Positions 42,878 through 54,700 are shown, numbered from the stretch's first letter. The stretch is DNA of 64,000 nt from G963666945 sp963666945 (GCA_963666945.2 CAXXRT010000060.1:1-64000); one strand, 5' to 3'. Made by a program: numbers and translations. Notes: generated from the sequence alone by a model not told the origin.

Positions 42878-43234
42878 ATGCCTAGAAGTGTAAACAGTGT
42901 TGCTTCAAGAGCCAGAAGAAAAAGAGTATTGAAGCAGACCAGAGGTAACTTTGGTAACAGAGCAAATGTGTGGACGGTAGCAAAAAATACCTATGAAAAA
43001 GGTTTAGGTTATGCTTACCGCGACAGAAAGAAGAAAAAATCGAATTTCAGAGCATTGTGGATTCAGAGGATTAATGCTGCTGCAAGACTTGAAGGTTTGT
43101 CGTATTCTAAATTAATCGGTCTTTTGCATAAGGCGGAAATCGACATTAACCGTAAGGTTCTTGCTGATCTTGCAACAAATCATCCAGAAGCTTTCAGAGC
43201 TGTGGTTGTTAAAGCGCAAGAAGCTGCAAAGTAA
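42878..43234 (+). CDS. rplT: 50S ribosomal protein L20
   Basis: 118 residues from ATG 42878 (MPRSVNSVASRARRKRVLKQ). An upstream GTG at 42833 adds 15 unrelated residues and was rejected. The conserved parts YAYRDRKKKK, FRALWIQRINAAAR and AEIDINRKVLADLA are present. L20 binds 23S rRNA and, in several bacteria, its own operon mRNA. It is the last gene before a strong terminator. Confidence 0.97.
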   Translation: MPRSVNSVASRARRKRVLKQTRGNFGNRANVWTVAKNTYEKGLGYAYRDRKKKKSNFRALWIQRINAAARLEGLSYSKLIGLLHKAEIDINRKVLADLATNHPEAFRAVVVKAQEAAK

Positions 43235-43245
43235 TTATAAATGAC

Positions 43246-43284
43246 TAAAAAAAATGCCGGACCTTTTGGTTCGGCATTTTTTTT
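43246..43284 (+). terminator. Terminator of the thrS-rplT operon
   Basis: AAAAAATGCCGGACC pairs with GGTTCGGCATTTTTT over a TTTT loop, followed by a run of T. Confidence 0.93.
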
Positions 43285-43352
43285 GTGCCATGCTTTTTAT
43301 TATCTTTGAGACTTAAATAATATTTAATATAAAATTTATAAATTTATACAGT

Positions 43353-44069
43353 ATGAATATTGCTCTTATTGGTTATGGAAAAATGGGCAAAGAGATAGAA
43401 CGTATAGCTCTTTCCCGTGGGCATAATATTGTATTGACTATAGACAAAGACAATCTTGATAATTTGACTAAAGAGAATCTCCAGAAGGCCGATGTTGTAA
43501 TAGAGTTTACGGTACCTTCCTCTGCTTTCGGTAATTATAAGTTATGTATGGAGGCTGGTGTTCCCGTTGTTTCAGGTACTACCGGGTGGCTGGACAGAAT
43601 GGAAGAGTTAAGGAAAGTGTGTGACTATACAAAGGGGGGATTTTTCTATGCTTCAAACTTTAGTGTAGGGGTTAATTTGTTTTTTGCTTTGAATAAGAAG
43701 CTTGCCAGATTAATGGAACCTTTCGATGCTTATGATGTGGAAATGGAAGAGATCCATCATATTCATAAGCTGGATGCACCGAGTGGGACTGCTATAACTT
43801 TAGCTGAGGGTATATTTGAAAATATTGGCAGGAAAGATAAGTGGGAGCTTGGTAAGTCTTCCGATTCTTCTATGAAGATTATAGCCAAAAGAGAAGGAGA
43901 GGTGCCTGGTACACATACTGTGAAGTATTTCTCCGATGTTGATGAGATAAGTATCACTCATAAAGCTTATAACCGTCAGGGCTTTGCTCTGGGGGCCGTC
44001 CTTGCCGCTGAGTTTATGTCGGGCAGGACTGGGATTTATGGTATGAAGGATTTATTGGGAATAGAATAA
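43353..44069 (+). CDS. dapB: 4-hydroxy-tetrahydrodipicolinate reductase
   Basis: 238 residues. The N-terminal nucleotide-binding motif IALIGYGKMGKEIE is present, as are SGTTGW, the catalytic His segment EEIHHIHKLDAPSGTA, and KREGEVPGTHTV. It reduces the dipicolinate intermediate in lysine and meso-diaminopimelate synthesis, feeding peptidoglycan. It is slightly shorter than the Escherichia coli enzyme, as usual in Bacteroidota. Confidence 0.95.
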   Translation: MNIALIGYGKMGKEIERIALSRGHNIVLTIDKDNLDNLTKENLQKADVVIEFTVPSSAFGNYKLCMEAGVPVVSGTTGWLDRMEELRKVCDYTKGGFFYASNFSVGVNLFFALNKKLARLMEPFDAYDVEMEEIHHIHKLDAPSGTAITLAEGIFENIGRKDKWELGKSSDSSMKIIAKREGEVPGTHTVKYFSDVDEISITHKAYNRQGFALGAVLAAEFMSGRTGIYGMKDLLGIE

Positions 44070-44160
44070 TATTATAAATTGGATCATATGAACCATCCGT
44101 GTTTTTAATGCGTAAAATCATGGTAGCTCCATATGGTAAATGAAATAAAAATACAATCAT

Positions 44161-45558
44161 ATGAATCTTAGAGAAATTTTATCAAATAAGTGGTTTAAAT
44201 TTGGTTTTGTTCTGTTGATCTTTCTTTTATGGACTATTTGGGTAGGCAGCTGGTGGCTACTTGTCTTTGTTCCGGTTATATATGATATTTATATTAGTAA
44301 AAGGGTGCATTGGGCATTCTGGAAAAAGAAGGGGGTTAAAAAGCAAACCAAGTTTGTTGAATGGGTAGATGCTCTGATATTTGCTGTTATTGCAGCGACT
44401 CTTATCAGAATGTTTTTTGTTGAGGCCTATACTATACCTACATCATCAATGGAGAAATCTATGCTTGTAGGAGATTATTTATTTGTTAGCAAGGTGGCCT
44501 ATGGACCAAAGATGCCTAATACTCCATTGGCGGTGCCTTTTACTCACCATACATTGCCTGGAACAAAGAGCACTAAGGCCTATTCTGAGCTTATTAAATG
44601 CGATTATAAGAGGATAGCCGGATTCGGTGATGTCAAAAGAAATGATATAGTTGTATTTAATTTTCCTGCCGGTGATACAGTGATAGTGGGATATGAAAAT
44701 CCGGATATTTATACTACCATTAGAAATACAGCTTTTCAATATAAATATGAAGATCAGAATAATGGTAATGTACAGAGGGGTGATGAGTACTACACCAATC
44801 TTGCAAGGAAATCGATTTACAGTAATTATGAGGTTATTGCACGTCCTGTTGACAAAAGGGAAAATTATATTAAGCGTTGTGTAGGTATTCCAGGGGACAG
44901 ACTGGAGATTGTTGACGGGCAGGTTATGGTTAACGGTAAGCCACAGGAGGATTTTAGTGGAATGCAGTTTAACTATGGAGTGCTTACTAACGGTACCAGT
45001 ATAAATTCTAAGAAACTTGACGAAATTGGGATTGCCAAAGATGACAGAAGAAGAAATTCTTCTTCTGAATATCAATTTCCTTTAACAGCAGAAAAGGTGG
45101 AGGCATTAAAGAGTCTTGCAAATGTAAAGGCGGTAGAGCGCTTTATTACCAAAAAAGGAGACTGGAATCCTGATGTATTTCCTTTCTCAAAAGATTATCC
45201 ATGGAACAGGGATAACTTTGGTCCATTAGATATTCCAAAGAAGGGTCAGACAGTTGAGATTAATATGACTAATCTTCCTTTATACAAGAGAATAATAGGA
45301 ACATATGAGGCTAATAAGCTTGAGGTGAAGGATTCTTCTATTTATATTAACGGAGAGAAAGCCAATTCTTATACTTTTAAAATGGACTACTACTGGATGA
45401 TGGGTGATAACCGTCATAATTCAGCCGATTCACGCTTCTGGGGATTTGTGCCTGAAGACCATGTGGTTGGTAAGGCTTCGTTTATCTGGTTGTCTCTTGA
45501 TAAGGACAAATCTTTTATTGGTAAGATAAGATGGGGCAGATTATTTAAGTTTATATAA
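44161..45558 (+). CDS. lepB: Signal peptidase I (long Bacteroidota form)
   Basis: 465 residues. Two hydrophobic N-terminal segments (about 12-42) and a third near 70-86 anchor it in the inner membrane. The catalytic Ser is at about 96 (IPTSSMEKSML), the general-base Lys in YIKRCVGIPGDRLEI, and box E is MGDNRHNSADSRFWGFVP. Between these, about 130 extra residues (after PQEDF up to PLYKRIIG) form the insert typical of this phylum. It cleaves leader peptides of exported proteins. Confidence 0.95.
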   Translation: MNLREILSNKWFKFGFVLLIFLLWTIWVGSWWLLVFVPVIYDIYISKRVHWAFWKKKGVKKQTKFVEWVDALIFAVIAATLIRMFFVEAYTIPTSSMEKSMLVGDYLFVSKVAYGPKMPNTPLAVPFTHHTLPGTKSTKAYSELIKCDYKRIAGFGDVKRNDIVVFNFPAGDTVIVGYENPDIYTTIRNTAFQYKYEDQNNGNVQRGDEYYTNLARKSIYSNYEVIARPVDKRENYIKRCVGIPGDRLEIVDGQVMVNGKPQEDFSGMQFNYGVLTNGTSINSKKLDEIGIAKDDRRRNSSSEYQFPLTAEKVEALKSLANVKAVERFITKKGDWNPDVFPFSKDYPWNRDNFGPLDIPKKGQTVEINMTNLPLYKRIIGTYEANKLEVKDSSIYINGEKANSYTFKMDYYWMMGDNRHNSADSRFWGFVPEDHVVGKASFIWLSLDKDKSFIGKIRWGRLFKFI

Positions 45559-45620
45559 AAAAATAATTGATTCTTGCTGTTTAGTGAGAAATGTGATTTT
45601 TCATTTAAATTAGAGGATTG

Positions 45621-45660
45621 ACGGTTTTAAAGAGGTAAAAAATCTTTAAAACCGTTTTTC
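45621..45660 (+). terminator. Terminator after lepB
   Basis: ACGGTTTTAAAGA (45621-45633) pairs perfectly with TCTTTAAAACCGT (45643-45655), followed by TTTTC. Confidence 0.9.
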
Positions 45661-45761
45661 TATTTGTTGTTTTTTATAAGTTTCTTGAAATTGATATTCA
45701 GTACTTATTGCAGTTTTCATAATTTTTGATTAATTTAACAAATGAACCAATACAATAAATT

Positions 45762-47094
45762 ATGGCTGCAAAAAAGAAAATATATGTGCTTGATACAAAT
45801 GTTATTTTGCACGATTATCGCTCTATTTATAGTTTTGAGGAACACGATGTAGTTATTCCTATCACGGTTCTTGAAGAACTCGATAAATTCAAGAGAGGAG
45901 ATAGTCTTATAAATTTTCAGGCCAGGGAATTCACCCGTGAGTTAGATTCCATAGCCGGAGACGATCTTTTTAATAAAGGGATATCTTTAGGGAAGAAAAT
46001 GGGTAGGTTGTTTATTGAAACGGGTAAGGAGTTTTCTGATGAAATAAAGAAATCGTTTGCCGAAAACATACCGGATCACAGAATACTGGCAATAACCGAT
46101 TTTTTAAGGAAAACAAAGAAGGGAAGGGAAGTAAAACTTGTCACAAAGGATATAAACCTTAGGATGAAGGCCAAATCCCTTGGTATAGTAGCAGAGGATT
46201 ACAGAAGAGACCAGATTCGGGATATAGACTTTACCGTGGAGAAAAACATCTCGGTTATAGATAATGTAAAGGATGAGCAGATAGCAAGAATTTATGAAAA
46301 TCCCCAAGGTGTTCTCGCATCTGAATTCGACTTTATGCATGAAACAAAGGGAAATCAGTATTATATTCTTAAGGGTGAAAAATCGAGTGTGATAGCTACA
46401 TACGATCCATTTACCATGGATTTGCGTAAGGTTGAAAAGCTGAATACTTACGGAATATTTCCAAAGAATGCAGAACAGGCATTTGCCATAGATGCCCTTT
46501 TAAATCCTGAGATTAGTCTTGTAGCCCTCAGTGGAAAGGCGGGGAACAGGAAAAACACTGTTAGCGCTTGCTGCTGCTTTGCAACAGAGTAAAAAGTACG
46601 AGCAAATATTACTGGCAAGACCTATTGTGGCTCTTTCCAATAGGGATCTGGGATTTCTTCCCGGTGACGCAAGTGAGAAGATTTCTCCATACATGCAGCC
46701 ATTGTTCGATAACCTTGGTTTTATAAAGCATAGATTTAATCCTCATAGCAAGGAAAATATTCTTATAGATGAATTATTGGCAGATCAAAGACTGGTGATT
46801 ACTCCACTGGCATATATAAGGGGCAGGAGTTTGTCCAATACCTTCTTTATTGTAGATGAAGCTCAGAACCTAACACCCCATGAGGTGAAAACAATTATTA
46901 CCAGAGCCGGTGAAGGTACAAAGATGATATTCACAGGAGATATAGAGCAGATAGACTCACCTTATCTCGATAAGAAGTCGAATGGTCTTGCCCATCTTTT
47001 CGATAGGATGAACGGACAGGATGTTTTTGCTCATGTTCATCTTAAGAAAGGAGAAAGGAGCTACTTGGCTGAGTTGGCTAGTGATTTATTGTAA
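45762..47094 (+). pseudogene. PIN-PhoH family ATPase/ribonuclease, frameshift in P-loop
   Basis: The N-terminal PIN domain is intact (YVLDTNVILHDYRSIY, TVLEELDKFKRG, DHRILAITDF, VTKDINLRMKA). It is followed by the PhoH ATPase domain. The Walker A should read SGKAGTGKT, but an extra A in GGGGAACAGG (46541-46550) shifts the frame. The first frame ends at 46592; the rest (LLALAAALQQSKKYEQ, RPIVALSNRDLGFLPG, FIVDEAQN) reads on from about 46549 to 47094. The full protein would be about 444 residues. Everything else is conserved, so a consensus error is as likely as a real mutation. Confidence 0.88.
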
Positions 47095-47136
47095 AGACTA
47101 ATTAAAAGTGATCTAAATAATCGAGATATACTAAAG

Positions 47137-47187
47137 AATAAAAGGCGGTGTACATACATAATAGTATATATTCCGCCTTTTATTTTT
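47137..47187 (+). terminator. Terminator after phoH
   Basis: AATAAAAGGCGG (47137-47148) pairs with CCGCCTTTTATT (47172-47183), followed by more T. Confidence 0.88.
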
Positions 47188-47189
47188 TA

Positions 47190-47688
47190 TAACAACAGTT
47201 TAAATTTAAAATATTGTGGTCGGGAAATGAGATTTCGCAATATTTTTCCTAACGATAAAATTTTCTTTCTTAGGACAATCTATTTTCCCATCTGATTCTG
47301 AAAAACAAAGGCTTAAAAGGAAAACAACACGGGAAATGCCAAATCTATAATCAAAGCAACAGATCTTCAATAATATTATTGACAGACCTCACCTCCTACC
47401 ATTAATCACCCTCGGCTCGCTAAAGCGTAACTACGAACATAAACCATAAACATCCTCGAGGTAGAAGACAAACGCTAATGATCAAAACCTATTTTCAGTA
47501 ACGCTTTACTGAAAGTTTTTCCTTTTTTTTCAGACGAAAATCTCAAATTCTCCGACCAACATTATTTAATTTTAAAAACCAGTTATATTACTAGTAAGGT
47601 TTCACTGGTGAATTTGTAAATCCATAAGTTACTATCTAAAAAAATGATACTAACCTATCTTTTAATAATAAATATCTCTACACTGCTA
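47190..47688. other. Intergenic stretch between convergent genes
   Basis: About 500 AT-rich bases between convergent transcription units. No ORF, RNA gene or clear repeat was recognised. Confidence 0.4.
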
Positions 47689-49077
47689 TTAAAATACCTT
47701 CCTCATATTAATAGATGGATCTTCTATATTGTAGAAATTTATAGTGTAGTATTTGTAACCTTCAGACCCACCTTCTTGCATATACAGTCTCCACCCTTGT
47801 GGACTAAAGAATGCATTCATAAGCTTTAAAACATGAGGATTGTTATTAAGTAAATCGTTTATATTAGGAATGTTGGATATTACATCTCCATTACGCACAA
47901 TCTTCATTTCGCTTTCGCCTTGTTTAATATAATCGACTGGTATAAAAACGTAAGGTGTTGATTCCCCATCACTATTACCAATATACATAAATCCACGACC
48001 AATATCTTCTCCATTAAGTATGCAATGTTCGTTTATCTGAAGATACTGAAGTTCTGGTACGTTATTACGTATTTCTGTCAAGAATTCAGCAATCTTACCA
48101 TAATTATCATAGTCGTCATGGTAAATTGGCCATCCATACCATCGGTCATCCATCACTGCTAAAAATGTGTCGAATGCACGTGGTGAATCCATTGGTGGAA
48201 GATCGAAACCACTAATATACCCTTCGATACCTTCATTTCCAATAGTCCAAAGGTCTAAATCTTTGTTATATGTAAATCGATCCACTGTGTCTGTACCCAT
48301 AAATATAGGTTCTGCTAATATTAATTCGTCGTGAGTGAAAACAAAGTTTGCAACTGTAGATTGTACTTGTTTACCGTCAACTGAGTAGTCTAATCCATAA
48401 AATTGACCCTTTTTATCAGGCAAAGCAAGAATGGTAATAGTAACATCACGAAACTTGGCAAAGAACGGTTCTTCATCAGTAGCTCCAAAACCTTTGGTTA
48501 CAGTTATTCCAGAAAAGTTACGGGCTAAAATAGACTGCACGTTTGCATAATTATGCTGAATATCAGTCATGTCCCAATCCTGCTCAGAAGCTTTTTCTAA
48601 GATCATTTCATTTTCATTATGTTTGCCTTTAAGTGTGAGCTTACCATTCTCATTTTTCATAAGAATATACTCTATATTACCACCTAATCCTGTTTCAGTC
48701 CCCCACCATTCAGTAGGTTTTGCCAACCAATGAAACACCTCATTAAACGTGTTAAAGTTAAGAACGACACCCGTTGAATGGTAAATAACAAATTCAGATG
48801 TCTTACTTCCAAACCCGTTTGCGATGGTAACTTGTCCACAAGATCCTCCTTCTATTGGGGCAAACTTCATCACAAAAAAATCTCCGGCACTAGCTGTTTT
48901 CCCGCGAGTTATAATAGTGGTTTTCCAACCATATTCTGAACCTGATAATACATTTGTTAACTCATCTATCGCCTCAGTCATTCTTTCAGTTGGCGATTTA
49001 TCAAGATTATACTCAAAATCCTTTTTGCAGGATGAGAGAAAAATCATAAATACTAAAATATATAATATTCGTTTCAT
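47689..49077 (-). CDS. DUF4302 lipoprotein of a SusCD locus
   Basis: 462 residues from the ATG at 49077 (MKRILYILVFMIFLSSC, lipobox Cys at 17); an upstream ATG at 49116 adds 13 residues in front of the leader and was rejected. The body matches the DUF4302 pattern of surface lipoproteins (PTERMTEAIDELTNVLSGSEYGWKTTI, then FVMKFAP). It is the last gene of the locus. Lipoproteins in this place usually sit on the outer surface and help capture the substrate; the function of DUF4302 itself is unknown. Confidence 0.8.
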   Translation of the reverse strand: MKRILYILVFMIFLSSCKKDFEYNLDKSPTERMTEAIDELTNVLSGSEYGWKTTIITRGKTASAGDFFVMKFAPIEGGSCGQVTIANGFGSKTSEFVIYHSTGVVLNFNTFNEVFHWLAKPTEWWGTETGLGGNIEYILMKNENGKLTLKGKHNENEMILEKASEQDWDMTDIQHNYANVQSILARNFSGITVTKGFGATDEEPFFAKFRDVTITILALPDKKGQFYGLDYSVDGKQVQSTVANFVFTHDELILAEPIFMGTDTVDRFTYNKDLDLWTIGNEGIEGYISGFDLPPMDSPRAFDTFLAVMDDRWYGWPIYHDDYDNYGKIAEFLTEIRNNVPELQYLQINEHCILNGEDIGRGFMYIGNSDGESTPYVFIPVDYIKQGESEMKIVRNGDVISNIPNINDLLNNNPHVLKLMNAFFSPQGWRLYMQEGGSEGYKYYTINFYNIEDPSINMRKVF

Positions 49078-49115
49078 TTTTTTTAAATTTAATATGAGTA
49101 TCAAGATGTGAGACA

Positions 49116-50159
49116 TTATTGAACTGAAGTATTTAAAGCTGTTTCAATTCTCTTTTGAAGGCTGTATAAATCAACGCCCCATGTCTCCTTATAGTAGGTT
49201 GTAATAATGTTCAGCTTACTGATAAATTTATTATATCCAACAGTTGCTTCAGGTGAACGAAACATGATCATGTTCCAGTTCTCGTCAAACCTATAGTCCA
49301 ACATATATAAATATAGAAAATTACCCCATTCAGAATTAGCAACATCGCCCCAATCGTTAGTGAATTCACCGTTATGATCCTTTAAAGGGACATAATAGAT
49401 ATATGGCTCATTGCTATACCAAGAGCGGTCTAGCATACCAGCAACAATTTCTACAAAGTCCTCATTCTCATTCAACATTGAATATGGCGTAATAAAGCCC
49501 TTTGTCTGTGCATCAGCAGTATTTAGATCCATCCATCTGGCGGTATAATCCCCTTTACAGATTTCCTTGAATTCGTTTGGATAGAATTTGGTTTGGTGCA
49601 TAATATGGGCAAATTCGTGATGAAGTGTATGAAACGAAGTCATTATCTTTCTTCTTTTCTTCATCGCTACCTGTTCTGGAGTATCCGAATCGTAGACATC
49701 CACTTCGGCAAAATTATCGACATCGAAGATGGTTACCTTCCGCCCACCTTCGGCCAGTCCCAATGTCAAAGTCCCATTCTCATTATATTGGGGTGTTCCA
49801 ACTAACACCAACAATTTAGGCATATACTTGTACAAGAAGTCAGGATTTCCTCCTGCTATTGATTCCTCTTCATAAGGTTTGATCCAAAAGTTCAGATAAG
49901 CCTCTAAATATTCTTTTGCTTTCTCCATTTTAGGAGGCGTCACATAAAAATTATTCGAGATTTCGCCAGCGTCCCATTTGTACTTCACTTCTACATTGTA
50001 GGGCTTTGTAAGATTCTCGTAAATCCACAAATCCAGTTCGTTCTGAAATGACTCATTTAAAACCACAACAGATTCATCCCGTAAGTCATCCTCTTTATCG
50101 CATGAATAAAAAGAGAATAGAACAGATGATATTAGTAATAATATATATATCCTTTTCAT
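49116..50159 (-). CDS. Substrate import-associated zinc metallohydrolase lipoprotein
   Basis: 347 residues. The leader MKRIYILLLISSVLFSFYSC ends in a lipobox Cys. The zinc site is HTLHHEFAHIMHQTK (HExxH), followed by a downstream Glu in the region of NENEDFVEIVAGML. This fits the family of HExxH lipoproteins found beside SusC/SusD genes. It probably hydrolyses a peptide or similar substrate at the cell surface for the import pair encoded upstream. It is transcribed between SusD and DUF4302. Confidence 0.85.
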   Translation of the reverse strand: MKRIYILLLISSVLFSFYSCDKEDDLRDESVVVLNESFQNELDLWIYENLTKPYNVEVKYKWDAGEISNNFYVTPPKMEKAKEYLEAYLNFWIKPYEEESIAGGNPDFLYKYMPKLLVLVGTPQYNENGTLTLGLAEGGRKVTIFDVDNFAEVDVYDSDTPEQVAMKKRRKIMTSFHTLHHEFAHIMHQTKFYPNEFKEICKGDYTARWMDLNTADAQTKGFITPYSMLNENEDFVEIVAGMLDRSWYSNEPYIYYVPLKDHNGEFTNDWGDVANSEWGNFLYLYMLDYRFDENWNMIMFRSPEATVGYNKFISKLNIITTYYKETWGVDLYSLQKRIETALNTSVQ

Positions 50160-50188
50160 TTATTTTACAATTTATTAGTACACAAAAA

Positions 50189-51718
50189 CTATCTTGCATT
50201 GGGTGTTAAGCCATACTGCTGAGCCGAAACAGGAATCTGCAATACTTTTCTTATATCATCTCCGTTTAAAGTAACCGGAGTTCCTCCTTTAACATTATGC
50301 ACAACTTTCAGATTAAAACGACGAATATCAAACCATCTCATTCCGTCGTAATAAAACTCTCTTCTTCGGGTGTCAATTGCACAATTCAAGTATGTTCTTT
50401 GCTTATCATTCAGCTCATACCATGGATTAAGCGGAGAATCAGCATGTGAGTTGTTTTGATAAGCAGTGACTATTTTATCTTCAGTCACTTTATTCTCCTC
50501 ACTGTAATTTGATAATCGTTTTTGGAAATACAAATCAAGATCCTGCTCGGCATCAGTATACTTTTTAAGCATAATATTAGCCTCGATTCTATTAAACAGA
50601 GCCTCTTCTGCAACAATTTTAGGGGTCATAGCATAGTAGTAACCTATATCAGAGTTAACATCCATTCTTTTAAAGAAATAGCCCCATTTCAAAATAAAGT
50701 CATCCCCATTTCCAAAGCTGGCACTCGCTTGACTCCAGGCATTATTTCCATTAGCTACAAAAATTTCATCAAATAATTTCTGCTTTATTCCAGAATTTGT
50801 AACATTTGAAGTATATGCATATCGTAATGTCGCCTGAAAATAATAGAACCAATAAGTCACATTACTTGTCAACATAAAGTTTGCAGGCTCAGTTGCTTTA
50901 GAGTATTCAGCAATCTGCTCTTCCAATCCCATATTACCATATTTCCCAGAATGATCTCTAATGAATGATGATGGGTTATTTCCTAAAGCTTCAGTAGCAT
51001 AGTCCACCACCTTTTGCCATTCCGCTTTACGTGTGTAAAATCGTGAAGCAAAGGTATTGGCTGCTGCTTTATTGAAATGATATTTGGGAACATCAAATGC
51101 AGAATCGTCGATATATTTTAGACCTTCGATCAGATCATTTTCAATCAATTCATAAACTTTAGCAACCGTTTCTCTCTTATAATCCTTAAATACTATAGTT
51201 TCTACTTCTGTAACGTATGGCACACCTAAATCAGTAGCTGCAGTAGACGGATTGTAAGACTTTCCCCAAAGGTCGACCAACATAAAATGACAGTAGGCTC
51301 TAATTACTAAAGCTTCACCATAATAGGCCTGATATGATTCTGGAATAACTTCTCCTACTTTCAGACTTTCGATATACTCTAAAGCTTTATTAGCATGAGA
51401 AATGGCATTATAACACTCATCCCAATAGCCAGCAGGCGAGTCCTGACTATTATCGGTAAACTCTTCCCAAAAATAGCCTTGTTCATTATTACTTAAGGAT
51501 AAATGCCCTTCTCCTTTATCGTCTGCATCATCCGACATGGAATAACAAAATAAACCATATGTCATTTCAGGATAAGCACTGGTCAACAGCTCTTTCACTT
51601 TCACTTCCGAATCCAAATCCATTCTGTTGTCAGGCCTGGTATCCAGATAGTTATTACACGACATAAAAACCAAAGTCGCAATAATAGTCAGTATATATAA
51701 TATTTTCTTGTTCATCAT
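50189..51718 (-). CDS. SusD/RagB family outer-membrane lipoprotein
   Basis: 509 residues with leader ILTIIATLVFMSCNNYLDTRPDN (lipobox Cys near 21). It has the family hallmarks of TPR-like helices (AYCHFMLVDLWGKSYNP, ADTDLGVPY-type) and the C-terminal TRRREFYYDGMRWFDIRRFN. SusD proteins form the lid of the SusC pore and bind the nutrient. It directly follows SusC with an eight-base gap. Confidence 0.95.
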   Translation of the reverse strand: MMNKKILYILTIIATLVFMSCNNYLDTRPDNRMDLDSEVKVKELLTSAYPEMTYGLFCYSMSDDADDKGEGHLSLSNNEQGYFWEEFTDNSQDSPAGYWDECYNAISHANKALEYIESLKVGEVIPESYQAYYGEALVIRAYCHFMLVDLWGKSYNPSTAATDLGVPYVTEVETIVFKDYKRETVAKVYELIENDLIEGLKYIDDSAFDVPKYHFNKAAANTFASRFYTRKAEWQKVVDYATEALGNNPSSFIRDHSGKYGNMGLEEQIAEYSKATEPANFMLTSNVTYWFYYFQATLRYAYTSNVTNSGIKQKLFDEIFVANGNNAWSQASASFGNGDDFILKWGYFFKRMDVNSDIGYYYAMTPKIVAEEALFNRIEANIMLKKYTDAEQDLDLYFQKRLSNYSEENKVTEDKIVTAYQNNSHADSPLNPWYELNDKQRTYLNCAIDTRRREFYYDGMRWFDIRRFNLKVVHNVKGGTPVTLNGDDIRKVLQIPVSAQQYGLTPNAR

Positions 51719-51726
51719 ATTAAGTA

Positions 51727-54700
51727 TTAAAATCCTAATTTAAGTGAGAAAGTATATTGTTTTGGTACAGGAAGTGCGACCCCGCCAGTTCCGAAAAACT
51801 CAGGATCCTGGCCATTCAAGGCACTATCCGAATACAACAACCACAAGTTGGTTCCCTGTGCTTTTAGTGAGGCACTTGATAATCCAAGTTTATTTAGAAA
51901 GTTTTTAGGAATACTGTATTCCAAAGAAAGCTCTTTCAAACGGATAAAATCCCCTTTTGCAACACGCTGATCAGAATAGTTATATGCATTGTAAGTCGAT
52001 TCTAACTCATAACCATAACGATCAGAAATATCCTTAGAAGCAATAACTGGAATATTAACAAACTCTTCATCACCAGGTACCATCCATCTGTCTCTCATGT
52101 CCTTAGTAACGGCATCCATATCGCTATATGAAGCATGGAATGAAGGATACAAACGGATCTTATTTCCAAACTGATAGCTGCAGAATACATTCAATTTCCA
52201 ATTCTTGTAATTAATAGCATTTGAAAACCCACCTGTAACTTTAGGGTCGATAGAACCTTCGTACTTAAGATGGCTCACTGAATCATCCTGGAAATAAACT
52301 TCCTTAGTGATATTTCCATCTTTGTCATAAAATTGGGGTAAACCTAATTTATCCAAACCAGCAAATGGAATTGAATACAAGCCACGAACAGGACCGCCTT
52401 CCATAGCACCCCCCTCAGCTTTTACTAAGTCATAAATCATTGGCTCATTTTTCAAATTGGTAATTTCATTTTTGTTGTAAGCAAAAGTTAAATTTGATGA
52501 CCATGAAAAAACTTTATTTTTAATATTTTGAGTTCCCAAACTGAACTCAATACCTTTTGAAGCCATATCAGCATAATTGGCAAATTTCCAAGCTTCTCCA
52601 CCAATCCCTGATGTTCTCACGTATGCAATCAGGTCGAATCCTTTTCTTTGATAAGCATCAACACTTATAGATATACGGTTGAATAAACCCATATCAAAAC
52701 CTATATTGGTTTCGTACTGCTTCTCCCAAGTCAACTCAGAATTCTCCAATGATTCAATATACATGGCATTCTGTTTTTCCGAATCGTAAGGAGTCGTTGT
52801 AATGGTGTTTCTGTATACAATTGAAGCATTGTTTGCAGGTCCCATAGAAGCTGTTAAACCATAGGTTCCTCTGAATGACAAATTAGACAACCACTCAACG
52901 TCAGTAAGATAAGATTCTTCTTTAGCGTTCCATTTACCTGACAAGTTCCATGTAGGAAGATATCTTGAGCTTTTTGATTGACCTAATTGGTTTGATCCAT
53001 CGACACGAGCGGTACCATTAAAAGTATATTTACCCATATAGGAATAGGCTATATTGGCAAAGCCTGCTACAAATCGATCTCTGAATTCCTGCATCCCGAA
53101 ATATGAAAATCCAGACTCATTGGTTGACTTCATGATGTTAGGATCAGTAAAGACTGTTCCTCCTCTATCATACTGGTAACCATATCCATTAAAAAAGTCA
53201 TTTTGACGGTCAACATATTTCAATTCCTGCCCCAACATCACATTCACTGAATGAATTTCATTAAAAGTTCTGTTGTAATTCAACATGTTTCTGAAATAAA
53301 AATTCTTCATCGTATTAGATTCTTTATTATAGAAACCGCCATTAGGCAAAACTGAGATTTTCCTCGAATTTGGAAGAGATATATCCTTCCAAAGATATCT
53401 GTTGGATTCAGAAATAACTGGATCATCCACACCAGCATTGTAGGCTCCCACTACATTGGATCCCTCCTTTATAATGTGCTCGTTTGATGATTTTACATAG
53501 CGCATCGATCCGGTAAATTTATACTCCAGATGTTTGTTGATCTTGTAGCCTAAATCAGCCTGAATTGATAAATCCAACACATCCAGATTGATGTAGTTAT
53601 TTTTGTATTCTTCAAAAATGTTGAATGGTGCATAATTCATTCTTACATATTCAGAATTACCATTCTCATCATAAGGCGTGATTGTTCTACTTGTATTTAA
53701 TGCATAAGAAAATGGATTAATATCGAACTCTCTTGAGTAGTTCCCATTAACTACATCATTAGAACGGTTAAATGTACCCGGTGTTCTTTGCTCTCGGATA
53801 GATCCCTTGGATTGAATACCAATAGAAAGTTTATCCGTCACATCAAAATCACCACGCATATTTACTGTATAACGGTCAACATTATCCGCAACGGTCCATC
53901 CCTCATCATTCAACCAGGAAGTTGACACATAAAATTTAGATGTTTCAGATCCACCTGAAAAAGAAACCGAATGATTCTGCTGTAAAGAATTTCTAAACAA
54001 GATATCAAACCAATCGGTGTTTGTTCTTTCATATTTTTTTAAAAAAGCTGCTCTAGCCTCGGGTGTATTTTCCAGTCCAAATTCCCCATTCTCATAGGAG
54101 TTGATTTGTTCATACATCTTGTAAAAAATACCCCCATCTTTCGAACGCATCATGTCACCATGACTTAACCAACCTTTTCTTTCCATTTCCCTGAACATCT
54201 CCATCTGATCCTGAGAGTTCATGATATCATAATTGGAATAATTAGGTTTCATTTTCATAGTGAATTCAGAAGTTACTCTGATGGAGTTCTTACCAGCACG
54301 CCCTTTCTTTGTTGTGATCACAATCACTCCATTCATGGCACGTGCACCGTACAAAGCTGTTGCTGAAGCATCCTTCAGAATCTGAAAATTTTCAATATCA
54401 TCCGCATTTAAACCGGCTACTGATGAAGAAATAAGTGTTGCAGGGTCACCTGAAGATAACTGGTCAGGAGAGATATCCACTACATCCTCAAGAACAACGC
54501 CATCAACAACCCAAAGAGGTTTGGTATCACCATAAATTGAAGAAGCACCACGTACACGAATCTTAGGAGCCGCACCAAAAGTACCCGATACATTCTGCAC
54601 AGATACACCGGCAACCTTTCCTTCCAACATACGTCCAACATCGGCCACTCCGGCAACCTTTGCATCCTCTGCTTTAACAACAGTAGCTGAACCGGTAAAA

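Noticed and set aside
44479..45075. A minus-strand ORF of 198 residues inside lepB.
   Set aside because: It lies fully antisense to lepB, which has complete catalytic motifs.
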